Shown here in pieces: positions 18,500-27,553 of a stretch of DNA of 64,000 nt. A model generated the notes under the pieces. It ran no database searches, had not been told where the DNA came from, and worked only from the letters and a program-made list of their open reading frames with translations. Source of the DNA: Kordia sp. SMS9 (lineage in GTDB: Bacteria > Bacteroidota > Bacteroidia > Flavobacteriales > Flavobacteriaceae); contig NZ_CP031153.1 in NCBI RefSeq assembly GCF_003352465.1, positions 1,602,465 to 1,666,464 of the forward strand, written 5' to 3'. Positions within the stretch are counted from its first letter, which is position 1, and every line of letters starts with the position of its first letter. The position numbers and the translations under genes are program-made.

Positions 18500-19531
18500 A
18501 TGAAAAAAATTAATAAACTTTTAGGATCATTAATCTTAATTTCTTTTTTTGCTTTTATAAGCTGTCAAAAACAGGATTTAGCCGGAGAAGATACAACGAC
18601 TACTGCACTTGAAGAAGATGTAACAAATGTAAAGCCCGATGTAGTTTCTGAAACTTATAAATTTGGCAAAACAATTGAAGATCTTAACTTCGCAAAAAGA
18701 CCAACTACCTTGAATACCTTTACTTCTTGGAATCAAATTACTAAAAATGAAGTAAGGGATGTTGGTATTGATGATTCAGATGTTTTCGATATCATAGATG
18801 ATCAATATCCATACAATTCACCGTACTTTAATTATGATGAGGTGCTGTCTGTATCACTTAATAATTCAGAGAGTTATGGACCTAATTATTGGTCAAATAT
18901 AACTAACCCTAATACAAGTGATCCTGATTTGCCTGAATATAGATTCTATGGTACGGGAGATGTTAGTCAAAATAATGATTTTACACCATGGCAACCAGTC
19001 CAAAATGTTAGTGCAGAAGTAATTACAAACTATTTAGATGAACCACAATTACTGGATAGAGAGCTTTGGTTTACTACAACAAGGTCTGTTAGTCGTGAAT
19101 TTACAATAGAAGCTAGTACCACTGTAAGTATAGAGGCATCAATTGAAATCCCCTTTGTCGCAGATATAGGAGGTTCTATTTCGACTACATTAGGAGTATC
19201 ATCTACCGTAGCTGATGAAAAAGAATTCAATAGAGATTTTTATAAGCCTGCCATAGAAATCCCCGTTGGAAAATCAGTAAGATTTGTACTTGAAGAAAGA
19301 ACAGTTCCAGTAGAAACAGAATGGAAGTTTCCAATTCAATTTAGAGGAAATTATGTTGTGGGAAGAGGAGTAGGAAATTTCGGTGTACCTTACTTTGTAG
19401 ATGTTCATAAAGTGAATGTTAATGCCTTTGATGATGAGTATGATCAACCAGATAAATATCACACTGTTCTAGTTACTGAATATCTATCACATGAATTTAG
19501 AATTGGGGCTTATATAATCAACAACCAATAG
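18500..19531 (+). CDS. lipoprotein with aerolysin/ETX-MTX2-like pore-forming pattern
   Basis: This 343-residue protein has a lipoprotein signal (FFAFISC, cysteine 22). Residues 190-245 alternate Ser/Thr with hydrophobics (SREFTIEASTTVSIEASIEI, then IGGSISTTLGVSSTVADE). They are followed by YKPAIEIPVGKSVRFVLEE (about 248-266) and a VETEWKFPIQFRGN strand pair. This resembles the membrane-insertion hairpin and flanking sheet of aerolysin-type β-pore-forming proteins (aerolysin, ETX/MTX2). The N-terminal 180 residues are unrecognised and may form the binding domain. A lipid anchor is unusual for a soluble toxin, so a surface-displayed or self-directed role is possible. Family assignment is by pattern only. 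Confidence 0.5.
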   Translation: MKKINKLLGSLILISFFAFISCQKQDLAGEDTTTTALEEDVTNVKPDVVSETYKFGKTIEDLNFAKRPTTLNTFTSWNQITKNEVRDVGIDDSDVFDIIDDQYPYNSPYFNYDEVLSVSLNNSESYGPNYWSNITNPNTSDPDLPEYRFYGTGDVSQNNDFTPWQPVQNVSAEVITNYLDEPQLLDRELWFTTTRSVSREFTIEASTTVSIEASIEIPFVADIGGSISTTLGVSSTVADEKEFNRDFYKPAIEIPVGKSVRFVLEERTVPVETEWKFPIQFRGNYVVGRGVGNFGVPYFVDVHKVNVNAFDDEYDQPDKYHTVLVTEYLSHEFRIGAYIINNQ

Positions 19532-19551
19532 ATAGATATTTATACAATAAA

Positions 19552-19705
19552 AGAGGCTCTCTAAAAAGCCAGATTTTCGTCAAACCGAACTTGAATCGGT
19601 TTCTCATCATCATTGAAAATCAGGATAATAATATCATTTTAAATGTAAATTGGTATAAGATTCTGAATCAAATTCAGAATGACGTTTTAAAAACTTTTTA
19701 GACAG
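19552..19705. mobile_element. MITE-like element with GAGGCT...AAAAG terminal inverted repeats
   Basis: The left end GAGGCTCTCTAAAAAGC (19552) and the right end ACTTTTTAGACAGCCAC (to about 19705) are inverted copies with few mismatches, about 154 bp apart and with no ORF between them. Such GAGGCTGTCT...AAAAG ends recall insertion-sequence termini, so it may be a non-autonomous derivative. Inside lie one copy of the ATTTTAAATGTAAATTGGTATA repeat end (19633-19657) and the small palindrome TTCTGAATCAAATTCAGAA (19661-19679), so repeats are nested. It sits downstream of the aerolysin-like gene. Confidence 0.55.
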
Positions 19706-19798
19706 CCACTTTCTTAGTTTTATAGATTAAGAGATGGACGAGAATGAATAAAACTTTCATTAGAAACACTTGATCATTCATATCTTAATTTTTTGATT

Positions 19799-22684
19799 TT
19801 AAATTTGAAAATAATTAGACGGATGCTTTCCAAAACGTTCCATATACAATTTACTAAAACGCGTAGTATTGTGCATTCCTACAGACATTGCCACCGCTTT
19901 TACATTGTTATATGTGCCGTCTTCGAACAAAGTTCTTGCTTTTAATAACTGAATTTCTCGTTGAAACTTCTTCGGACTCAACCCCGTAATCAGTTTTATT
20001 TTTCTACGTAATTGACGTTCGCTTAGATATGTTTTTTCAGAAAGGTCATTGAGTTTAAAATCTGAATTGTCCATATTTTCCTCAATGATTTCCGCTACTT
20101 TTTCAATTAATTCGGTATCGGATTTGCTAGTTTTTACGCTTAAACCCATATAGATGCTATTATTTTTAGGAGTCATTTCTAACAATTCATCATCCATGTG
20201 AACAGTAGCTTCTATTTCTTCTTTAAATTCTTTTCTGCTCTGATACCGTTGCAACAGGTTTTGTATTCTTGCTAACAATTCAGAAGCTATAAAAGGTTTG
20301 GTCAAATAATCGTCCACGCCAATAGTAAGTGCGTTTAACTTGTATTTAATGTCTGATAATGCCGTTAACATGATGATGGGAATTTCACGATACGCATCAG
20401 ATTCTTTCAATGTTTCTAGCAAGGTAAATCCGTCCATGGCAGGCATCATTACGTCTGAGACAATCAAGTCAACCGCAGTAGATTGTAACTTATCTAGTGC
20501 TTCTTTTCCATTATTCACAATGACTAATTGATAATTTTCTTGTAGGATAGAAGCAATAAACTGTTGCATTTCAGGATGATCTTCCACAATTAGAATTGTT
20601 TTATCGCTAACTTCAGTATTGAGCGTAAAATGATCTGAGATAGCTTCTATAGTAGGAACTTGCACATTTGTAAATGTCATCTTCGTTTTTTTAGTAACAT
20701 TTTTTAAGGGAAGCGTTACTATAAATTCACTTCCTTTGTCTATCTCACTTTGTAGATAAATGGTTCCGTTCATGAGTTCCACCAATTCTTTCACTAAAGA
20801 CAATCCAATTCCATAACCACCTTCTAAAGGTTTTGAAGTATCCTTGCTTTGAAAATAACGATCAAAAACAAGCGGAATATCATCTATAGAAATTCCAACA
20901 CCTGTATCTTTTACGGAAATAACAAGGATATCTTTTGTGTCAAGTTTCCCATATACAGAGATGGTTCCTTTAGCAGGCGTATACTTTATTGCATTTGAAA
21001 GTAAATTACTCAATACTTTCTCTAGTTTTTTTGTGTCGATAATCGTATGTAAATGCTCTAAATTTTTAAAACAAAAATCAAAGGTGAGTTGTTTTTGTTT
21101 CATTAATGGTACAAATTTTTGCATTATTGTATTCAAAAAAGTATCTAGGGCAGTACGTCGTGTGTGTAATGCCATTTTTTTGACTTTGAGTTTGGACAGA
21201 TCAAGAATATCATTGATCAATGTTTTCAAAGAAGCGGTATTTTTCATTGCCATTTTTAACTTTGATTTGGTGACAACATCTAATTGCTCATTATTACTAT
21301 TCAAAGCTTGCTCCAAAGGTCCTGTAATTAATGTTAATGGCGTTTGTAATTCGTGTGTGATATTGGAAAAAAACAATGATTTGGCATCATCCAGTTGTTT
21401 TAACTCTTTATTCTTTTTAACGATTTCACGCACAAGTTCCATTTTCTTTCTTCGATCTTTATAGATATAAATAGCAGCTATCAATGCTATAATAAATAAT
21501 AAAACAATAAAAAGAATCACTTGATTTAAAGTCTCACTTTCTGCTTCTACAAGTGCGATACTTTCATCTCTTCGCTGAATTTCCAATAATAGACTCTTTT
21601 TAAGTTGTTTGTTATTAGAAATCTTATTTTTAATAGTAGCTATTTTTTCTAAAACAGTATTTGCTTTTTCAAAAAGCCCTTTTTCTTTATACACATTATA
21701 CAAAAGGTTCGCAAAGGCAATATGTCTTTCTGAAACATTTTGATTCATAATAAGACCGAATGCTTTTTCAGCATTATAAAGTTTCATGGAAAGATCGTTT
21801 TTCTTTGCACTCATTAACGCTTTTAAATAATAGTATTTTGACAGTAAACTAAGATAATTTTTTTCATTTATCAATATATCATGCGCTTTCTCTAAAAAAA
21901 GATCAGCTTGTATGATGTCATTGGTATCTACATACAAATGCGCCAATTCCAAATAAGCCATTGCTGTTCTAAAAACATACTTATTTCTTGTAGCAGTAGT
22001 CAAAGCTTTATTTATAAAATCTAACGCTATATCCATATTTCCTAATTCTCTGCTATAACGTGCGTAGCGTAGATAAACAATAGAAGAAATTTTAGTAGTA
22101 GTTATATTTTTTTTATTGATGTACGTAAAAAGCGCATCAAATTGATCAAGGGCAAGTTGATAATTTTTTTGTATAGCATATATTTCCGAAATATTAGTAG
22201 TTGCAGATTGTCTTCGATCAAAAAAGCTATGATCAAAAATATCCTCGGTTTCGGCAATAATGATATTAAAATAATTCAATGCCTTTACCAAATCACCTAA
22301 GCTCAAATAAACGGTTCCCTTAAAACCAACACCAACTAGAAATTGTTTCTTACTTTCAGGAGAAAGTTTATTTTTGGTTAGTTGTACCACTTTATCGCTA
22401 TAATACAAGATGCTATCATAACGAGGCTCCTTCAGATAATAGGTTGATTTATAATATATTTTACATATATCGGTGTAAGCCTTAGCAGAATCGATGGTGT
22501 TGACTGCTACTTTTAGCAGGTCTAATTTTTCACGTAATTTTTTTTGATGCGTAGCTAATAACGTTGTTCGTAAATCTTTAGATTCTGATGTGTTGGTATC
22601 TTTATTATTGCTATATGAAAAAAAGCCAATTAACAAAGCACACCCAAAAAGTATTTTTCTATGTAGATTTTTTGGGCAATTCAT
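19799..22684 (-). CDS. TPR hybrid two-component regulator (kinase, receiver, AraC HTH)
   Basis: This is about 961 residues from the ATG at 22684, which gives a signal-like hydrophobic start (ILFGCALLIGFFSYS). An upstream in-frame ATG at 22735 adds 17 residues. In order: a periplasmic TPR array (about 40-385), a transmembrane helix (VILFIVLLFIIALIAAIYIY, ~405), HisKA with FFSNITHELQTPLTLI, HATPase with SNAIKYTP and GVGISIDD, a receiver with DVMMPAMDG, and a C-terminal AraC-type HTH (LSERQLRRKIKLITGLSPKKF and VGMHNTTRFSKLY). One polypeptide therefore senses, relays phosphate and binds DNA. TPRs replace the β-propeller sensor usual in glycan HTCS. The target could be the adjacent operator repeats (inference). 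Confidence 0.92.
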   Translation of the reverse strand: MNCPKNLHRKILFGCALLIGFFSYSNNKDTNTSESKDLRTTLLATHQKKLREKLDLLKVAVNTIDSAKAYTDICKIYYKSTYYLKEPRYDSILYYSDKVVQLTKNKLSPESKKQFLVGVGFKGTVYLSLGDLVKALNYFNIIIAETEDIFDHSFFDRRQSATTNISEIYAIQKNYQLALDQFDALFTYINKKNITTTKISSIVYLRYARYSRELGNMDIALDFINKALTTATRNKYVFRTAMAYLELAHLYVDTNDIIQADLFLEKAHDILINEKNYLSLLSKYYYLKALMSAKKNDLSMKLYNAEKAFGLIMNQNVSERHIAFANLLYNVYKEKGLFEKANTVLEKIATIKNKISNNKQLKKSLLLEIQRRDESIALVEAESETLNQVILFIVLLFIIALIAAIYIYKDRRKKMELVREIVKKNKELKQLDDAKSLFFSNITHELQTPLTLITGPLEQALNSNNEQLDVVTKSKLKMAMKNTASLKTLINDILDLSKLKVKKMALHTRRTALDTFLNTIMQKFVPLMKQKQLTFDFCFKNLEHLHTIIDTKKLEKVLSNLLSNAIKYTPAKGTISVYGKLDTKDILVISVKDTGVGISIDDIPLVFDRYFQSKDTSKPLEGGYGIGLSLVKELVELMNGTIYLQSEIDKGSEFIVTLPLKNVTKKTKMTFTNVQVPTIEAISDHFTLNTEVSDKTILIVEDHPEMQQFIASILQENYQLVIVNNGKEALDKLQSTAVDLIVSDVMMPAMDGFTLLETLKESDAYREIPIIMLTALSDIKYKLNALTIGVDDYLTKPFIASELLARIQNLLQRYQSRKEFKEEIEATVHMDDELLEMTPKNNSIYMGLSVKTSKSDTELIEKVAEIIEENMDNSDFKLNDLSEKTYLSERQLRRKIKLITGLSPKKFQREIQLLKARTLFEDGTYNNVKAVAMSVGMHNTTRFSKLYMERFGKHPSNYFQI

Positions 22685-22833
22685 AATTAAATTTAACTCT
22701 TTTTTTATGAAATTGGGTATATTTTCGACAAACAACTTCCTTTTAATTGTGCAAAAAAGTAGGTTAAAACCGTAATAAAATTCTGTAATACTTATTTGTG
22801 CAAAGAAAATAAAAAAATCGAAAGTAACTGAAT

Positions 22834-22998
22834 AATACCAATTTACATTTAAAATAGTGTTTTGGACATGAAGTTGCTTTGGCAGTATAGGATGCTGTGA
22901 ATGATTTGCATAGCCGTAGCTACGAAAAGTATTTGCAAAGAATTAGGCTATAAAATGAACGAGTTTATAAACATCATTTTAAGTGTAAATTGGTATAA
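22834..22998. mobile_element. MITE-like element with ATACCAATTTACA terminal inverted repeats
   Basis: The left end ATACCAATTTACATTTAAAAT (from about 22835) is inverted at the right end as ATTTTAAGTGTAAATTGGTAT (to about 22996), giving a non-coding unit of about 165 bp. A third copy of the same end lies at 19633-19657. The interior contains a GTAGCTAC palindrome flanked by TTTGCA/TTTGCAAAG. The structure is that of a miniature inverted-repeat element in the long gap upstream of the ABA4-like operon. Confidence 0.55.
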
Positions 22999-23357
22999 TA
23001 GGTTGCCTAGTAAATTTTTACAAAAATTAAAATAAACATAAAAAATCAATCCAAATCGTAAAATATAGTCACTTGCCTACGGAAAAACCATAAACTTTCT
23101 AAGGTTCGCCTTTTTCTTGAAAATAACATCAAAAAGAAAGAATAGTATTACAAAAACTAAGCTTTTGAGACTAAATTTACAATGTATTGGAAAGTTGTAA
23201 AATTATTCAATTTGAGTGTTTTACTATTAAAATCCATACAACTTTCACACTTCAAACCACAATTACGACACTTCAACAAAAAGACCTATTATCTTAGTAC
23301 AAGAAGTTTCATCTTTGAACCATCAATCAAAAAACGAACCTATAAAATAAACAACCT
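22999..23357 (+). promoter_or_regulatory. promoter region of the ABA4-like/LytTR operon with repeat operators
   Basis: This 359-bp AT-rich stretch has no ORF. Close to the operon start it holds an inverted pair GAAAGTTGTA (23190-23199) and TACAACTTTC (23237-23246). It also holds a direct repeat ACACTTCAA at 23247-23255 and 23268-23276, 21 bp apart. A -7-like TATCTTAG lies at 23290-23297, close to the Bacteroidota TANNTTTG element. A 21-bp period is what LytTR regulators usually need (two 9-bp sites 12-13 bp apart), and the operon encodes one. Autoregulation is inference. Confidence 0.4.
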
Positions 23358-23786
23358 ATGACACCTTCAGAAGTTTTTAAAATTGCCAACATGCTTATAC
23401 TACCCATGTGGATCTTGCTTATTTTTCTTCCCAGATGGAAAGTGACACGATTTTTCATTGACTATAAAGTCGTTCCCATCATCCTTTCGGTAATTTATGC
23501 GATTTACATTGCTATTGCTTTGAGCGCTGGTGGCGGAATGGACTTTGGAAGTCTACAATCTGTCATGCAATTATTCACAGTAGAAAACGCTGTGTTGGCG
23601 GGTTGGCTTCACTATTTAGCCTTCGATTTACTAGTCGGAATGTGGATGGTGAACCAAAACAAAAGCTTGAAAATTCATCCAGTCATCATGGCGCCGTGTT
23701 TGGCAGGAACGCTTATGTTAGGTCCTGTAGGTTTCTTAGTTTTTATGATCGTTAAAAGTATCAAACTTAAAAACGCAACCGTATGA
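23358..23786 (+). CDS. ABA4-like (DUF4281) membrane protein
   Basis: This 142-residue protein has four transmembrane helices. The sequence fits the ABA4-like family: an N-terminal helix followed by a W-x-x-TRFF loop, GGGMDFGSLQSVMQLF, then AGWLHYLAFDLLVGMWM, and a PCLAGTLMLGPVGFLVF final segment. In plants ABA4 is needed for neoxanthin formation (established); the bacterial role is unsettled, possibly in carotenoid or isoprenoid chemistry. It is the first gene of a four-gene operon. The stop overlaps the next start as ATGA. Confidence 0.85.
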   Translation: MTPSEVFKIANMLILPMWILLIFLPRWKVTRFFIDYKVVPIILSVIYAIYIAIALSAGGGMDFGSLQSVMQLFTVENAVLAGWLHYLAFDLLVGMWMVNQNKSLKIHPVIMAPCLAGTLMLGPVGFLVFMIVKSIKLKNATV

Positions 23787-24583
23787 AACTCATCAAACAC
23801 ATTTTTAACACCGTAAAAAAAGAAAGTCCAATACTATATGCAATTGTGCTGCTACATTTTGTGCTGGCTGTAGTGTGTATAGGTGGAATTTTAATAGACG
23901 ATCGTACAGTGACAGGAATTAATGTATGGATAAAACCTTTTAAATTCTGGATTTCTGGCGGAATTTACATACTAACATTAGGCTTTTTCATCACCAAATA
24001 TCCGTATTCAAACATCAAGAAAAATATCGTCAGAAATATTGTTTCTTGGACCTTGTTACTAGAAGTTGGCATCATATTTTACCAAGCAGTTCGAGGCGTG
24101 CGCTCACATTACAACCAAGATTCGCTGTTTGATGGAATGTTATTCATGGCAATGGGAATCTTAATCGGAATCAATGTGTTGGTCATGATTTTACTAGCAT
24201 TTGATGCGGCACGATTAAAATTGAAAGTCGCCAAACCCATTCAAGTTGCCATCTTTCTCGGTTGGGTCGTTGTCATTGTAGGAAGTTGGGTTGGCGGACA
24301 AATGATCGGTCAAAATGCACACAATGTCGGTATTGCCGATGGCGGCGATGGTTTGCCAATCTTAAATTGGAGTACAACTGCGGGCGATTTGCGCGTAGCA
24401 CACTTTGTGGCGTTGCATGGTATTCAAATAATTCCGTTATTCGCATGGATGCTGGTTAAAAAATGGCATGCAACAATGGCTAAGAAAACCGTTGCAGTTA
24501 TCATTTTCGGATTGTTATTTGCAGCGTGCATTGCGTATGTGTTCTATCAAGCCAAACAAGGAATGCCACTCATTAAACTATAA
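23783..24583 (+). CDS. multi-pass membrane protein, function unknown
   Basis: This is 266 residues with about seven hydrophobic helices. Recognisable blocks are GINVWIKPFKFWIS after the first helix and a late GDLRVAHFVALHGIQIIPLF motif with two histidines inside a membrane segment, which could bind a metal or cofactor. I do not recognise a named family. It overlaps the ABA4-like gene by 4 bp and is followed 2 bp later by the kinase, so it probably acts with them, perhaps in the same membrane pathway or as a signal input. Confidence 0.7.
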   Translation: MKLIKHIFNTVKKESPILYAIVLLHFVLAVVCIGGILIDDRTVTGINVWIKPFKFWISGGIYILTLGFFITKYPYSNIKKNIVRNIVSWTLLLEVGIIFYQAVRGVRSHYNQDSLFDGMLFMAMGILIGINVLVMILLAFDAARLKLKVAKPIQVAIFLGWVVVIVGSWVGGQMIGQNAHNVGIADGGDGLPILNWSTTAGDLRVAHFVALHGIQIIPLFAWMLVKKWHATMAKKTVAVIIFGLLFAACIAYVFYQAKQGMPLIKL

Positions 24584-24585
24584 AA

Positions 24586-25656
24586 ATGAAACTTCTCAAC
24601 AAAGAAAAACGCTTACAATACATAGGTTTCAACGATATTTGGTTTGTTGTGATCGGTATTATCATTCTCAGTTTTGTAACCGATTATTTATTCACCAATT
24701 CATTTGCACGCTATCCTTTTTGGAAAGCCATACCACATTGGAGTATCTCGCTCTTTTTTTCCATAGCAAACTGGTTGGTAATGCGCATGTATTTTATTTT
24801 CTTACGAAAAAAACTTCCAAATGTGGAACAAGTAGGCAAACGCGCATTGATCTTATTTGTAACGATTGTTGTCTCTGTAACTATTATTGATGCCATAGGT
24901 GGACTTATTGTTGGATATATTTTAAATGAAACGTATTATTTTTCGGAACGAATTAGAATCTTACTTCCAATCATTATCATCAGTATGATGGTCATGGCAA
25001 TATATGAAGCCATTTACTTTTACGTGCAACTCAAAAAATCCATTCGTGAAGAAGAACAAGCAAAACAAGTCGTCGTTTTGGCACAGTTAGATGCGCTTCG
25101 CAATCAAGCACAGCCACATTTTTTCTTTAACAGTCTAAATACCTTGCGCGATATCATTGATCAAAATTCAAAAGATGACGCGAAACAATTTGTAGACAAA
25201 CTCTCTGATGTATACCGTTTTATCTTAGATGCTGGCGATGCAAACGTGATTCCGCTTCGCAACGAACTAAAATTTGCAAAAGCTTACATTCACATTCAAA
25301 AAGAACGTTTTGCCGATAATTTAAAACTCAATTGGCAACTTCCAGAAACGATTTTGGATCGCTTGATTGTGCCGATGAGTTTGCAACTATTATTAGAAAA
25401 CGCCATCAAACACAATGTCATTTCGCGCTCAAAACCGTTGACCATCAATGTGAACGTTGAAAATGATTATTTAATTGTGAAGAATAAAATACAGTTAAAA
25501 TCAACAAAATTACCATCTACCAAACTCGGTTTGATCAATATTGAAAAACGACACGCATTGATTTCTGACAAACGCCCAAAAATTGACAATAATGGCAAAC
25601 AATTTACGGTTGCAGTACCTTTACTTTTATCATCTGACTTAAACACATACTCATGA
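24586..25656 (+). CDS. LytS/YehU-type sensor histidine kinase
   Basis: This 356-residue kinase has about four transmembrane helices in residues 15-145, a linker helix, and a PF06580-type His_kinase domain with H178 in QAQPHFFFNSLNTLRDI. The ATP-binding region has LLLENAIKHN (N-box) and a short GLINIEKR G-box. There is no extracytoplasmic domain. The stop overlaps the start of the LytTR regulator as ATGA, a cognate pair. It is a second, separate pair from the one near the left edge. Confidence 0.93.
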   Translation: MKLLNKEKRLQYIGFNDIWFVVIGIIILSFVTDYLFTNSFARYPFWKAIPHWSISLFFSIANWLVMRMYFIFLRKKLPNVEQVGKRALILFVTIVVSVTIIDAIGGLIVGYILNETYYFSERIRILLPIIIISMMVMAIYEAIYFYVQLKKSIREEEQAKQVVVLAQLDALRNQAQPHFFFNSLNTLRDIIDQNSKDDAKQFVDKLSDVYRFILDAGDANVIPLRNELKFAKAYIHIQKERFADNLKLNWQLPETILDRLIVPMSLQLLLENAIKHNVISRSKPLTINVNVENDYLIVKNKIQLKSTKLPSTKLGLINIEKRHALISDKRPKIDNNGKQFTVAVPLLLSSDLNTYS

Positions 25657-26423
25657 ATGTACTCATCATCGAAGACGAATTTCGCGCAGCAAATCAGTTG
25701 CAAAACATGTTGAAACAATGTGGTTTTCAGTACCATTTAGCAGACACGATTGATACGGTGGAAGATGCTGTGAAATGGTTTCAAACAAACGAAATGCCCA
25801 ATTTGGTATTTATGGATATTCAATTGGCAGACGGTTTAAGCTTTGAAATTTTCCAGAAAGTTGAGGTGGAAGCACCAATCATATTCACTACAGCTTTTGA
25901 TCAATATGCCATTCAAGCATTCAAAGTAAACAGTGTGGACTATCTGTTAAAACCGATACAGAAAGAAGATTTACAAAAAGCACTCGAAAAATTCAACAAA
26001 TCAAATTCATCGCAGCAGATTGAAAATTCAGTCTTAAAACAATTATTAACAAGTATTCAATCGCAAACAGAACAAAAAAACGCTAAAAAACGAAATGGCT
26101 TATTAGTCAAAGAAGGCGCCGGTTTTGTACAAATCAACATTGCCAATTTGCTGTACATATATTCGGAAGACAGCGTTACATTTGGCGTTACCGAAACCAA
26201 GCGCTATGTCATTGACGAAACGATAGATCAGTTGTTCAGCACATTACATCAAGATGAATTTTATCGCATCAATCGTGGACAAATAGTAGCGAAACGTGCC
26301 ATTCAAAAAATAAATCCGTATTTTAATCATCGTGTAAAACTTACCGTTTCCAACGAACGCGATCAAGAATTCATTGTCAGCCGCCAAAAAACGAGTGATT
26401 TTAAAGCGTGGATGAATCAATAG
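25653..26423 (+). CDS. LytTR-family response regulator
   Basis: This 256-residue protein has an N-terminal receiver with the phospho-acceptor D55 (VFMDIQLADG), acidic E7-D8 and K97 (YLLKPI). The linker is rich in Gln/Lys, and a LytTR domain (about 150-256) carries FYRINRGQIVAKRAI. It is the last gene of the four-gene operon and the likely regulator of its own promoter region, where 21-bp-spaced repeats are seen. Confidence 0.95.
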   Translation: MNVLIIEDEFRAANQLQNMLKQCGFQYHLADTIDTVEDAVKWFQTNEMPNLVFMDIQLADGLSFEIFQKVEVEAPIIFTTAFDQYAIQAFKVNSVDYLLKPIQKEDLQKALEKFNKSNSSQQIENSVLKQLLTSIQSQTEQKNAKKRNGLLVKEGAGFVQINIANLLYIYSEDSVTFGVTETKRYVIDETIDQLFSTLHQDEFYRINRGQIVAKRAIQKINPYFNHRVKLTVSNERDQEFIVSRQKTSDFKAWMNQ

Positions 26424-26464
26424 TTGAAAATTTTAAAATATAAATTGGTATTTTCGTCTTCACA

Positions 26465-27553
26465 ATGCCAAAAAAACTCAAACTCATACTCACCAACATT
26501 GCCATTTTATTGATAGGAATTCTATTGATAGAACTCTGCTTCGGCGGATGGTTTAGCAGTAGCAATCAATTGCGCAATTTAGGAATCATCAAAGATGCCA
26601 AATTCGAATTTGACGTGAGTCATTTGTACGACACCAACACACCCACAATCACATATACAAGAGATAAATTTGGTTTGCGCGGTATTTCCACCTACAATCA
26701 ACCTTCAACAATCAACATTCTTACGGTTGGTGGCAGCACAACGGATCAACGGTATTTAGACGATTCCCAAACATGGCAGGAAATATTGGAACATGAACTT
26801 CAAAAAAATGGCAAGAACTTGCACGTTTCCAACGCAGGTGTAGACGGGCAATCAACGTACGGACATCTAAAAAGCACCGATATTTGGTTTCCGAAAATTG
26901 AAAAATTGCAACCAAAAATCATTCTTTTTTATGTCGGAATTAATGACTTTTATACCGTAAATGGCGATTCCAAATACGATGATATTCAACAAGTAGAAAA
27001 TGGTGGTTTTAAAAGTAATATCAAAGACAAATCAGCCTTATACAACGCGTACCGAAAGCTGAAAGGCATGCAAAAAGCCACCAAATTTGAAGTCGGACAT
27101 CGTAACATTAATTTTTCACGCGTGCACTACACCAAAGAAGTCGTCGTCAATGAAAAATTGTTAGAAATCTATGATGAAAAAAATCTAAAAGCCTTTAAAA
27201 CTCGGATTCAAAAACTGATTGCGTATGCCGAAAGTCTGAACGCGATTCCTATTTTTATGACACAACCAACCTTACACTTTAAAATTAGAAAAGGTGTTGT
27301 TTTTGGCACAGAAGAAATCAAATATCTTGAAGAAAAATACGCGTACAACGGTTTGGGATATTTCAAACTACTCAACAAACTCAACGACGCCATCCGAGAA
27401 GTTTCAGCATCGGAATTGGTCATCGATTTCACCAACGATGAAACGTGGAACATTATGGATTTTTACGATTACTTTCACATGACACCCATAGGCGCAAAAA
27501 AATTAGGCAAAAAAATATACACCGAATTAGACAAACGAAACTTAGTAAAATAG
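26465..27553 (+). CDS. SGNH/GDSL-type hydrolase with N-terminal membrane anchor
   Basis: This 362-residue protein has one N-terminal hydrophobic helix (LILTNIAILLIGILLIELCF), so it is probably anchored and faces the periplasm. The catalytic domain starts at about 78 with LTVGGSTTDQR (block I serine), then SNAGVDGQST (block II glycine), ILFYVGINDF (block III asparagine) and DYFHMTPIGAKKLG (block V Asp and His). The complete set points to an active esterase or acyl hydrolase; the substrate is unknown. It lies 41 bp after the LytTR operon and may share its transcript. Confidence 0.85.
   Translation: MPKKLKLILTNIAILLIGILLIELCFGGWFSSSNQLRNLGIIKDAKFEFDVSHLYDTNTPTITYTRDKFGLRGISTYNQPSTINILTVGGSTTDQRYLDDSQTWQEILEHELQKNGKNLHVSNAGVDGQSTYGHLKSTDIWFPKIEKLQPKIILFYVGINDFYTVNGDSKYDDIQQVENGGFKSNIKDKSALYNAYRKLKGMQKATKFEVGHRNINFSRVHYTKEVVVNEKLLEIYDEKNLKAFKTRIQKLIAYAESLNAIPIFMTQPTLHFKIRKGVVFGTEEIKYLEEKYAYNGLGYFKLLNKLNDAIREVSASELVIDFTNDETWNIMDFYDYFHMTPIGAKKLGKKIYTELDKRNLVK

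Noticed and set aside
26432..26453. Further copy of the MITE end (TTTTAAAATATAAATTGGTAT)
   Set aside because: The match is partial and in AT-rich DNA, with no partner end nearby; likely chance.
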